Positions 44,612-52,499 of a stretch of 64,000 bases of DNA are shown piece after piece. This DNA comes from Sphingopyxis indica (GTDB taxonomy: Bacteria; Pseudomonadota; Alphaproteobacteria; Sphingomonadales; Sphingomonadaceae): NCBI RefSeq assembly GCF_900188185.1, contig NZ_FZPA01000009.1, positions 62,001 to 126,000 of the forward strand, given 5' to 3'. The notes beneath the pieces are model-generated. The model was not told the DNA's origin. It ran no database searches and was given only the letters and a program-made list of their open reading frames with translations. The translations under genes and the position numbers were made by a program. Positions within the stretch are counted from its first letter, which is position 1, and each line of letters begins with the position of its first letter.

Positions 44612-45586
44612 CTAAACCACCCCGTGACTGCCCAGCCAGTTCCACAGCAGCTCGGGCCAGATCGCGACCGGCAGGCCCGCCGCCTTCATCAACCCGAACC
44701 CATGTTCGCCGCGCTCGAAGAAATGGCTTTCGCACGGGTTGCCGATCGCACGCGCCGCCGCGCGCAGCCGGACGCTGTTCGCGACCGGCACGACGCTGTC
44801 GTCTTCGGCATGGAGCAGCCAGAGCGGCGGCATGTCCCGGCGCACCCGCCGTTCGGGCGAATGCAGCGCTTCGGCCGCGGCGCTCGGTTCGGGGCCGAGC
44901 AGATTGCCGCGGCTTCCGGGGTGAGCGATCGCGGCGTCCATCGACACCACCGGATAGATGCCGGCAAGCGCATCGGGACGCGCCGAAAGCGTATCGGCGG
45001 CGTCGACGGGGGCGTAAACCTGCGCATCGAACCGCGTGAGCAGGCTCGTCGCGACATGGCCGCCCGCTGAAAAGCCACCGAAAGCGACGCGCTCCGGGTC
45101 GATGCCATCGACCGCCGCCCGGCTGCGTACCAGCCGCATCGCGCGCTGCGCGTCGGCGAGCGGCACGTCGGCGCGGTCCGCCCAGCCGTCGCCGGGCAAG
45201 CGATAGAAGAGGACATAGGCGGTGACCCCGCGCGCCGCCAGCCAGCGCGCAAGCTCATAGCCCTCCTTGTCGATCACCACATAGCGATAGCCGCCGCCGG
45301 GGGCGAGGACGACCGCCGCGCCATTAGGTTTTGCCGGCCGGAAGATGTCGAGCCGCGGCCGGGTGATATGCTCGAGCATCCGGTCGCTCGCCTGTGCATC
45401 GTTGCTGCGCTGGACGACGCGCTCGACGAGGCCCGGCGGGACGGCGAGATGACCCTCGGGCCACAGCGCGATGCTCGCGTCCGGCGCCACATCGGCGAGG
45501 CGGGTCGGCACTGCCGCCTGCGCCGCGCGCCCGGCGAAGGGAAGCGCCAACCCCGCGGCGAGCAGGTGGCGGCGGTCCAGCGTCAT
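44612..45586 (-). CDS. Exported alpha/beta hydrolase (acetylesterase-like)
   Basis: 324 residues with a Tat/Sec signal (DRRHLLAAGLALPFAGRAAQ). The esterase fold shows VVLAPGGGYRYV for the oxyanion hole, FGGFSAGGHVATSL with the nucleophile Ser, HAEDDSVVP with the Asp and RGEHGFGL with the His. It resembles acetyl-xylan/pectin acetylesterases of saprophytes. Its start overlaps the cupin gene stop (ATGA), so pectate lyase, cupin and hydrolase are one operon. Confidence 0.87.
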   Translation of the reverse strand: MTLDRRHLLAAGLALPFAGRAAQAAVPTRLADVAPDASIALWPEGHLAVPPGLVERVVQRSNDAQASDRMLEHITRPRLDIFRPAKPNGAAVVLAPGGGYRYVVIDKEGYELARWLAARGVTAYVLFYRLPGDGWADRADVPLADAQRAMRLVRSRAAVDGIDPERVAFGGFSAGGHVATSLLTRFDAQVYAPVDAADTLSARPDALAGIYPVVSMDAAIAHPGSRGNLLGPEPSAAAEALHSPERRVRRDMPPLWLLHAEDDSVVPVANSVRLRAAARAIGNPCESHFFERGEHGFGLMKAAGLPVAIWPELLWNWLGSHGVV

Positions 45587-45996
45587 GGCTGCTCCTCCTG
45601 CGGCGGGTTGGGATAGGCGATGATCAGCACCAGCGGCTCGCTTCCCGTCTGTCGAATACCGACCTTCGCGCCCGTATAGAGCCACGCCGCCATGCCGGGC
45701 GTCAGCGCCTTTTCCTCGCCGTCCGAATGGACGATGCCGGTGCCCGAGACGACATAATAGATTTCGTCGTGCGCGATGGGATGCACACCGATCTCCGCCC
45801 CGACGTGCAGCGCGCGCTTGCGAAACTCGAAGCTGCGCGGCGCGGGGACGCTGTCGCTGATCCGCCACGCGGTCGATAGGCCGATCGCGCCGTGCGGCGG
45901 CGGCTCTTCGCGCACCGTGTCGGCCTCGTCGATCACCACCATCGGCGGCGCGGCCCCGGCGCCCGCGAGCAGCAGTGCGGCGACGAGCGCGCTCAT
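45583..45996 (-). CDS. Secreted cupin-domain protein
   Basis: 137 residues with a signal peptide (MSALVAALLLAGAGAAPPMV) and one cupin barrel (RALHVGAEIGVHPIAHDEIY, HSDGEEKALTPGMAAWLY). His, His and Glu are positioned for a metal. The start overlaps the pectate lyase stop and the stop overlaps the hydrolase start. It may bind or isomerise a pectin fragment in the periplasm; the function is not known. Confidence 0.8.
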   Translation of the reverse strand: MSALVAALLLAGAGAAPPMVVIDEADTVREEPPPHGAIGLSTAWRISDSVPAPRSFEFRKRALHVGAEIGVHPIAHDEIYYVVSGTGIVHSDGEEKALTPGMAAWLYTGAKVGIRQTGSEPLVLIIAYPNPPQEEQP

Positions 45997-47372
45997 TTCA
46001 CGCCCCCGCGCGAATCGCGGTCGCGCGCCGACAGATGCTCCTGCGGCATCGGTGCAGTCTGGCCGGGATAGCGGCCCGATCTGGGTTCCATCGTTGCCAG
46101 ATCCCACTCGCTCTCGACGAAGGGCGCGCGCACCGGAGCCTCGACCTTCGGATAGGCGCTGACCTGCTTTTCGTCGTCGATGATGTCGCCGCGTCCCTCG
46201 GCGATGAAGAAGAGGATGCGGATTTCCTCGGCGTCGCGCGCCCAGGGGCGGGCGCCGGCGGTTGCGAGCACCGAGGTTTCGACGTCGCGCGACGGCAGGA
46301 TCTTGATGCCGTCGAGCGGCGCGAGCGGCGCCTTCGCGCGGATCAGTTCGGCACGCGTTTCGCCATAGCGCCCGAATTCGGGCAGCGCGTTGCCGTGCCG
46401 GTCGACCGCGATATTGTCCTTGCCATAATATTGAAGGTCGCCATCGCCGCCGAGCATCAGGAAGGGCAGCCCCTCGTCGGTGTCGTTGCCGCCGCGAAAG
46501 ACATTGCCGACCGCGGTGATCTGCCCCGTGACATAGGGATGGCCGACCCATTCGAGGTTCATCAGATTATAATGGACCGCGCGGTGCTGCGGGTCATAAA
46601 TTAGATTGTTGACCAGCGCTGCCTGCGCGCCGCCCTTCACGAGCGGGCTGCGCTCGACATTATGCGCCCAGATGTTGCGGTAGAAGAGGATGCCGGTCGT
46701 ATTGTCGTGGACGAGCGAGCCCTTGCTATGCTCGCCCTTCGGATGGCTCGCGTCGGCGAGTCCCTCGGCGGCGAGATTGTTCGAGAAAGTGATGTCGTGG
46801 CTCGTGTTCCGGCGCCATTCGGTCACATCCTTGCCCGCGAAGCGCGGCCCCGACGCCGACATATTCTCGTCGATCGCCCACAAAAAAGTGCAATGGTCGA
46901 CGATCACGTCATGCGCTGCGACGGTCGAGAAAGCGTCGGCTTCCCAGCCGCTGCGCTTCGGCTGGCCGTCGACCCCGGTATAGACGCGCAGGTGGCGCAT
47001 CACGACATCGTGCGTCTTCACGTCGATGCCGGTGCGGATCAGCGTGATGCCCGGTCCCGGCGCCGTCTGGCCGGCGATCGTCAGATAAGGCTCGGTGATC
47101 GTCAGCGTGGTGCGGCCCATGTCGATGACCCCGCCGACTTCGAACACGATAATGCGCGGACCTTTCGCCTCGATCGCCGCCTTCAACGAGCCCGGACCGT
47201 GGGGAGCGAGCGTCGTCACGCGGATGATCCTGCCCCCGCGTCCGCCCGGAGTCGTCGCTGCCGATCCGACCGCGCCGGGGAAGGCGAGTAGCTCGGGCGC
47301 GGCCGCCGCGGCGGGAGTCGCGGGCAGCGAAGCCGCGAGAATCAGGGCAGAAATCCATAGCATTTTGGGCAT
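45993..47372 (-). CDS. Pectate lyase (PL1-like)
   Basis: 459-residue exported parallel beta-helix lyase. After the signal (MPKMLWISALILAASLPATP) come FPGAVGSAATTPGGRGGRII, IIVFEVGGVIDMG, TIAGQTAPGPGITLI and IVDHCTFLWAIDENMSASGP, the pattern of sphingomonad/xanthomonad pectate lyases. It cleaves polygalacturonate by beta-elimination to unsaturated products that feed KduI. ATG 47372 has AAGGAGA 7 bases upstream. It heads an operon with the cupin and hydrolase and has its own operator at 47431. Confidence 0.9.
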   Translation of the reverse strand: MPKMLWISALILAASLPATPAAAAAPELLAFPGAVGSAATTPGGRGGRIIRVTTLAPHGPGSLKAAIEAKGPRIIVFEVGGVIDMGRTTLTITEPYLTIAGQTAPGPGITLIRTGIDVKTHDVVMRHLRVYTGVDGQPKRSGWEADAFSTVAAHDVIVDHCTFLWAIDENMSASGPRFAGKDVTEWRRNTSHDITFSNNLAAEGLADASHPKGEHSKGSLVHDNTTGILFYRNIWAHNVERSPLVKGGAQAALVNNLIYDPQHRAVHYNLMNLEWVGHPYVTGQITAVGNVFRGGNDTDEGLPFLMLGGDGDLQYYGKDNIAVDRHGNALPEFGRYGETRAELIRAKAPLAPLDGIKILPSRDVETSVLATAGARPWARDAEEIRILFFIAEGRGDIIDDEKQVSAYPKVEAPVRAPFVESEWDLATMEPRSGRYPGQTAPMPQEHLSARDRDSRGGVK

Positions 47373-47430
47373 GTTCACTCTCCTTGCGAAAGGGGTCTTG
47401 ACATAGAGGCCGCAATCCTTCAATCACTTT

Positions 47431-47445
47431 TGACACCGGTTACCA
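47431..47445. promoter_or_regulatory. LacI-type operator before pectate lyase
   Basis: TGACACCGGTTACCA, identical to the site before kduI over all 15 bases. It lies 58 bases upstream of the pectate lyase start in the divergent region shared with the TonB receptor. Confidence 0.75.
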
Positions 47446-47569
47446 AAACCGGCCGAGACAAGAATTGGGGGAGAGGGCGCCCCGGACCGTCGCTGAACCG
47501 ACGGCCTTCCTCGCGAACTCTCTGACATTTTGGACGAGCCCCATGGCTCATATCGGTTCGTCCAGCAAA

Positions 47570-47584
47570 GTAACCGGTGTCATT
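47570..47584. promoter_or_regulatory. LacI-type operator before the TonB receptor
   Basis: GTAACCGGTGTCATT, the same operator in reverse orientation, 43 bases upstream of the receptor start. With the site at 47431 each divergent transcript has its own copy, about 139 bases apart, close enough for looping. Confidence 0.72.
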
Positions 47585-47627
47585 CCTTGCCAGGAGCGGG
47601 GAAGCGCTGCGAAAAGGGAGGATGATT

Positions 47628-50420
47628 ATGGCTATTTCACACGCATGGGGCGTTCGCGCCGGGATCAGGCTGGCGTGCGGCGCGTCGCTCGTCGCGATGG
47701 CGGCGGCGCCGGCTTATGCGCAAGCGGTCGATGAAGGCGCGGTGAGCGCTGACGAGATCGTTGTTACCGGCTTCCGCGCCTCGCTCGACAAGGCGCTCGA
47801 CCAGAAGCGCGATTCGATCGGCGCAGTCGACGTGATCGTTGCCGAGGACATCGCCAAATTCCCCGATCAGAACCTCGCCGAATCGCTGCAGCGCATCCCC
47901 GGCATCTCGATCCAGCGCGACGCCGGCGAAGGCCGCGCGATCACCGTCCGCGGTCTTGGCGCGCAGTTCACCCGCGTTCGCCTGAACGGCATGGAAACGC
48001 TCGCCACCTCGACCGACGGCGCATCGGCGAACCGCGACCGCGCATTCGACTTCAACGTCTTTGCCTCCGAACTCTTCACCTCGCTCGTCGTCCACAAGAC
48101 CGCGTCGGCGTCGCTCGACGAAGGCTCGCTCGGCGCCGTCGTCGATCTCAACACCGGCAATCCGCTGGGCGGCAAGGAAGGGCTCACCGCCGTCGCGTCG
48201 GTGCAGGGTCGCTATAATGATCTGACCAAGGACGTCGATCCGCGGCTTGCCGGGCTCGTCGCCTGGACCAATGCCGACAAGACATTCGGCGTGTCGGCCT
48301 CGGTCGCCTGGTCCGAATATACGACCGACGAGCTTGGCAACAACAGCGTGCGCTGGGCGCAGGCGCCGTTCCGCAGCGTCGATGGCGTGACCTGTCTGGA
48401 CGGGTCGGATTTCGTCGATGACCCGTCCGACGAATGCATTGCGGTCGCCGAAGCCTTCCACCCGCGCATCCCGCGCTATGGTCTGGTCCGCCACGATCGC
48501 GAAAGGCTCGGCGCGACCGCTTCGATTCAGTTCGAACCGACCGAGAACACCAAAATCTCGATCGACGGCCTTTATTCGCAGTTCAAGGAAACGCGCGACG
48601 AATATTGGGGCGAAGTGCTGTTGCGCAGCAACGAATCCGGCGTCGATGTGTCGAACTATACGATCGACGGCGACAATAATCTGATCTCGGCCGATCTCGA
48701 CAATGCCTATGTCCGTACCGAGCGCTATTCGCGCCAGAGCGAAACCAAATTCTATCAGGTTTCGGCGCGGCTCGAACAGCGGCTGATCGATACTTTCAAG
48801 CTCGGCCTGCTCGGCGGCTTTTCGAAGTCGAAGGCCGATATTCCGGTCGAAACGACGCTGGCCTTCGACGACACCGACGCGACCGGCTATCATTACGACT
48901 ATTCGGACATGAAATCGCCGCTCCTTAGCTTCGGCGCGGGAATCGACGATCCGACGGCGTTCGAATTTGCCGAATTCCGCGACCGTCCGTCGAGCCTGAC
49001 CAACAAGTTCAAGACGGTGTCGGGCGATTTCGACTGGGATGTCGCCGACGGCTTCAACCTGCTCGGCGGCGGCTTCTTCCGCCAGTTCGACTTCGATACC
49101 GTCGGCTATCGCCGCGACAGCACCTATTGCGCGGCGTTCGAGTGCGCGCCGGGAACCAACGGTCTGCCGGTGACCTCGGACATCGCCGACATCTTCGAAC
49201 TCGGCAAGGCGGGCCAGCCGTCGGGCAACACCAATGCCTGGGTCGTGCCCGACCTCGACGCGGGAACCGCGCTGATCGACCTCTACAACCGCCCTGCGGT
49301 GCTTCAGGAAGGCGAGCAGCGCGCGGTCACCGAAAAGACCTATGGCGGCTGGTTGATGACCGAGATCGAAACCGAGCTGTTCGGTATGCGCGTGACCGGC
49401 AACGCCGGCATCCGCTTCGCCAGGACCGACCAGAGTTCGTCGGGGTTCAACAGCGGGTCGTTCGTGACCGTCGATCGCAGCTATGAAGACTGGCTGCCGT
49501 CGTTCAACCTGAACCTGCATCCGACCGACAATATTATCCTGCGCGGCGCCATTGCGAAGGTGATGACCCGTCCGACGCTAGGCAGCCTGACGCCCGGCGG
49601 GTCGGTCGACCAGTTCAACTTCCGCATCAGTTCGGGCAATCCCTTCCTCGATCCCTATCGCGCGACGACCTACGACCTTGCGGCCGAATGGTATTTCGCG
49701 CCGGGAGCGATCGCGTCGGTCGCGCTGTTCGCAAAGGATATCGTCAGCTTCCCGATCTCGACCTCGCTCCAGGGCACCTATGCCGACAGCGGTCTGCCGC
49801 TGTCGCTGCTGACACCCGGCACCCCCGCCTATGATGCCGTGGTGCTCGGCGAGGACCCCGACCGCGAGTTTGAGTTCCGCACCACCGGCAACGGCCCCGG
49901 CGCGAGCCTGAAGGGCATCGAACTGGCGCTGCAACTGCCCTTCTCGGTCTTTTCGGACTCGCTGCGCCATTTCGGCGTGCTCGGCAATGCGACCTTCGTC
50001 GACAGCGACGTCGATTACAGCATCCGCGGACCGCTGGTCTACGATCCCGACGAGAATGATCTGGTGGCGCAGCCGAACGGCGATTATGTCCAGCCGCTGC
50101 TCGGCGTCGCCAAGCGCGCGTGGAATGCGACCGTCTATTATGACGACGGCAAATTCTCGGTCCGTGCTTCGGCGGCATGGCGCGCCGGCTATAACGACAG
50201 CACCAGCGGCAACAGCAATGTGTTCGAAGGCTATGGCAGCTCGTTCAACGTCGATGCGTCGATCCGCTATGCGCTGACCGACAATATCGAACTGTCGATC
50301 GAGGGCACGAACCTGACCGACGATTATCGCTATCGCTTCACCGACCTCGAGGCGAACCGCAATTACGAGAACAACCATTATGGCCGCACCTTCCTGTTCG
50401 GGGCGCGGTTCAAAATCTGA
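47628..50420 (+). CDS. TonB-dependent receptor (pectin oligosaccharide uptake)
   Basis: 930-residue outer-membrane receptor of the large Xanthomonas/Caulobacter type. Signal peptide ends near APAYAQ; the TonB box is EIVVTGFRASL; the plug shows KFPDQNLAESLQRIPGISIQ, GRAITVRGLGAQFTRVRLNG and ASLDEGSLGAVVDLNTGNPL. The barrel ends NHYGRTFLFGARFKI with aromatic-rich strands. ATG 47628 fits GGGAGG 7 bases upstream. Pectin-derived substrates are inferred from the divergent pectate lyase and the shared operators. Confidence 0.93.
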   Translation: MAISHAWGVRAGIRLACGASLVAMAAAPAYAQAVDEGAVSADEIVVTGFRASLDKALDQKRDSIGAVDVIVAEDIAKFPDQNLAESLQRIPGISIQRDAGEGRAITVRGLGAQFTRVRLNGMETLATSTDGASANRDRAFDFNVFASELFTSLVVHKTASASLDEGSLGAVVDLNTGNPLGGKEGLTAVASVQGRYNDLTKDVDPRLAGLVAWTNADKTFGVSASVAWSEYTTDELGNNSVRWAQAPFRSVDGVTCLDGSDFVDDPSDECIAVAEAFHPRIPRYGLVRHDRERLGATASIQFEPTENTKISIDGLYSQFKETRDEYWGEVLLRSNESGVDVSNYTIDGDNNLISADLDNAYVRTERYSRQSETKFYQVSARLEQRLIDTFKLGLLGGFSKSKADIPVETTLAFDDTDATGYHYDYSDMKSPLLSFGAGIDDPTAFEFAEFRDRPSSLTNKFKTVSGDFDWDVADGFNLLGGGFFRQFDFDTVGYRRDSTYCAAFECAPGTNGLPVTSDIADIFELGKAGQPSGNTNAWVVPDLDAGTALIDLYNRPAVLQEGEQRAVTEKTYGGWLMTEIETELFGMRVTGNAGIRFARTDQSSSGFNSGSFVTVDRSYEDWLPSFNLNLHPTDNIILRGAIAKVMTRPTLGSLTPGGSVDQFNFRISSGNPFLDPYRATTYDLAAEWYFAPGAIASVALFAKDIVSFPISTSLQGTYADSGLPLSLLTPGTPAYDAVVLGEDPDREFEFRTTGNGPGASLKGIELALQLPFSVFSDSLRHFGVLGNATFVDSDVDYSIRGPLVYDPDENDLVAQPNGDYVQPLLGVAKRAWNATVYYDDGKFSVRASAAWRAGYNDSTSGNSNVFEGYGSSFNVDASIRYALTDNIELSIEGTNLTDDYRYRFTDLEANRNYENNHYGRTFLFGARFKI

Positions 50421-50527
50421 TCTCCCTGGGGCAGTCCCCCCTCATGGCCCGGTCTTCGACCCCGAAGACCGGGCTGATTTTTGGATCGTTTGCAAGCGCA
50501 TCCGCTTTCGGGCGGGAGCGGTCATAA

Positions 50528-50673
50528 GGGTCCTCCCCGGCACGGGGAGGAGGACCATGCGAAGCATGGTGGAGGGGCACCCTCGGTTTACGCTGCGTTC
50601 AAAGAGGGAAAGGCAAACCGCCTGTGCCCCTCCACCACCCTTCGGGTGGTCCCCCTCCCAAGGGGGGAGGACC
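50528..50673. repeat. Long imperfect inverted repeat (GGTCCTCCCC type)
   Basis: GGTCCTCCCCGGCACGGGGA with ACCATGCGAAGCATGGTGG at the left is mirrored by CCACCACCCTTCGGGTGGT and CCCTCCCAAGGGGGGAGGAC at the right. It occupies the middle of the 335-base gap between the TonB receptor and the GH43 gene; nothing coding was seen in that gap. Confidence 0.7.
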
Positions 50674-50755
50674 GTCCGCTCCCCACCCCAAAGCCGCCAT
50701 TGGTCGGGGCTCGCAAATGATATGATCGCCGATTTTTCAAGCGATGGAGGAAAAC

Positions 50756-52363
50756 ATGACCGGTCGCCGCGACATGCTCAAACTGGCCGGTGCCGGGCTG
50801 CTGACCTCGGGCATTCCCGCCGCCTCGGCGCGCGCGGGCGACCCCGGCGCCGGTTGCACGATCCCGGAGCCGCTGCGCTGGGGCCGCGGGCTCGACGGCC
50901 AGCGCAAGGCCGATCTCGGCGACGGGCATTATCTCAACCCGATCATGTCCGGCGACCATCCCGACCCGTCGATCCTCAAGGACGGGCGCGATTATTATAT
51001 GACCTTCTCGACCTTCGACAGCTATCCGGGTCTGGTCATCTGGCATTCGCGCGACCTGGTGAACTGGCGCCCCGTCGGCCCTGCGTTACGCAAGAATATC
51101 GGCGCGGTCTGGGCGCCCGAATTGTGCAAGCATGATGGGCGCTATTTCCTCTACATCCCGACCAAGGGGCCGAACACGAGCTGGGTGATCTGGGCCGACC
51201 GGATCGAGGGGCCGTGGAGCGAGCCGATCGACCTCGACCTGCCGCACCATATCGACCCGGGTCACGCGGTCGGCGAGGACGGGTCGCGCTGGCTGTTCCT
51301 GTCGGGCGGCGACCGCGTGCGGCTGTCGGACGACGGGCTGTCGCGGACCGGCGAGCCCGAGCATGTCTATGATCCCTGGCACTATCCCGCCAACTGGGTG
51401 GTCGAAGGCTTCTCGCCCGAGGGGCCGAAGATCGTGCGGCACGGCGGCTATTATTATCTCGTCACCGCGGTCGGCGGCACCGCAGGCCCGCCGACCGGGC
51501 ATATGGTGATCGCCGCGCGCTCGCGCTCGATCCATGGGCCGTGGGAAAATTGCCCGCACAACCCGATCGTCCGCACCGTCTCGCAGGACGAAAAATGGTG
51601 GTCGCGCGGCCATGCGACGCTCGTCGAGGGACCGGCGGGCGACTGGTGGAGCGTCTATCATGGCTATGAAAATGGCTATTGGACGCTGGGGCGGCAGACC
51701 TTGCTCGACCCGGTCGAATGGACCGCCGACGGCTGGTTCCGCATGAAAGGCGGCGATCTGTCGCAGCCGATCGCCAAGCCGGCGGGGGGTGCGGCCGGGC
51801 CGCACGGAATGGCGCTGTCGGACGATTTCAGCGCGCTCGCGCTCGGCGCGAAGTGGAATTTCTTCCGCCCCGCACCCGATGAGCGCGACCGCGCGCGCGT
51901 CGAGGATGGCGCGCTGCTGCTCGCGGCGCGCGGGACCGCGCCCGCCGACAGTTCGCCGCTGCTGCTGATCGCGGGCGACCGGGCCTATCGCTTCGAATGC
52001 GATATCGAGATCGCGCCCGGCGGGACTGGGGGGTTGATCCTCTTCTATGACGACAAGCTCTATTGCGGCCTCGGCTTCGACGCGGAGCGCTTCGTCACGC
52101 ATCAATATGGGATCGAACGCGCGCGGCCCGCCAATCCGCATGGGGCGCGGATGCGGATGCGCGTGACCAACGACCGGCACATCGTGACCTTCGACACCAG
52201 CGGCGACGGCGGCAGGACCTGGACCCGCTTCGACCGCGGCATGGAGGTTTCGGGATACCACCACAATGTCCGCGGCGGCTTCCTGATGCTGCGCCCCGGC
52301 CTCTATTCGGCGGGGGAAGGGGAGGCGCGCTTCTCGAACTTCACCTTCCGCGCGCTCGATTAA
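50756..52363 (+). CDS. Glycoside hydrolase family 43 protein with C-terminal beta-sandwich
   Basis: 535 residues with a Tat signal (GRRDMLKLAGAGLLTSGIPA). The five-blade GH43 domain shows the catalytic base Asp in SGDHPDPSILKDG, a second Asp in HIDPGHAVGEDG and the acid Glu in VVEGFSPEGPKI. The last ~190 residues (LSDDFSALALGAKWNFF to FSNFTFRALD) are a DUF1349/XynB-type beta-sandwich. It probably removes arabinose or xylose/galactose units from pectin side chains. ATG 50756 has GGAGGAAAAC upstream. It is a single gene between repeats. Confidence 0.9.
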   Translation: MTGRRDMLKLAGAGLLTSGIPAASARAGDPGAGCTIPEPLRWGRGLDGQRKADLGDGHYLNPIMSGDHPDPSILKDGRDYYMTFSTFDSYPGLVIWHSRDLVNWRPVGPALRKNIGAVWAPELCKHDGRYFLYIPTKGPNTSWVIWADRIEGPWSEPIDLDLPHHIDPGHAVGEDGSRWLFLSGGDRVRLSDDGLSRTGEPEHVYDPWHYPANWVVEGFSPEGPKIVRHGGYYYLVTAVGGTAGPPTGHMVIAARSRSIHGPWENCPHNPIVRTVSQDEKWWSRGHATLVEGPAGDWWSVYHGYENGYWTLGRQTLLDPVEWTADGWFRMKGGDLSQPIAKPAGGAAGPHGMALSDDFSALALGAKWNFFRPAPDERDRARVEDGALLLAARGTAPADSSPLLLIAGDRAYRFECDIEIAPGGTGGLILFYDDKLYCGLGFDAERFVTHQYGIERARPANPHGARMRMRVTNDRHIVTFDTSGDGGRTWTRFDRGMEVSGYHHNVRGGFLMLRPGLYSAGEGEARFSNFTFRALD

Positions 52364-52390
52364 AGCGCGATCATCTTTGCCGAACAGACC

Positions 52391-52478
52391 GTGTGCTCCC
52401 GCGAAGGCGGGAGCCCATCTCCCGACCGCTCCATTTTGCGCCCACCGGAGATGGGTCCCCGCCTTCGCGGGGACACAC
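52391..52478. repeat. Three-stem inverted repeat (GTGCTCCCGC...GCGGGGACACAC)
   Basis: GTGTGCTCCCGCGAAGGCGG, then CCCATCTCC...GGAGATGGG, then GTCCCCGCCTTCGCGGGGAC. It is almost the same as 44488-44574 except for the central loop. It lies between the convergent GH43 and uxaA genes. Confidence 0.8.
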
Positions 52479-52499
52479 AATCTTTCGCGATGGCTACCC

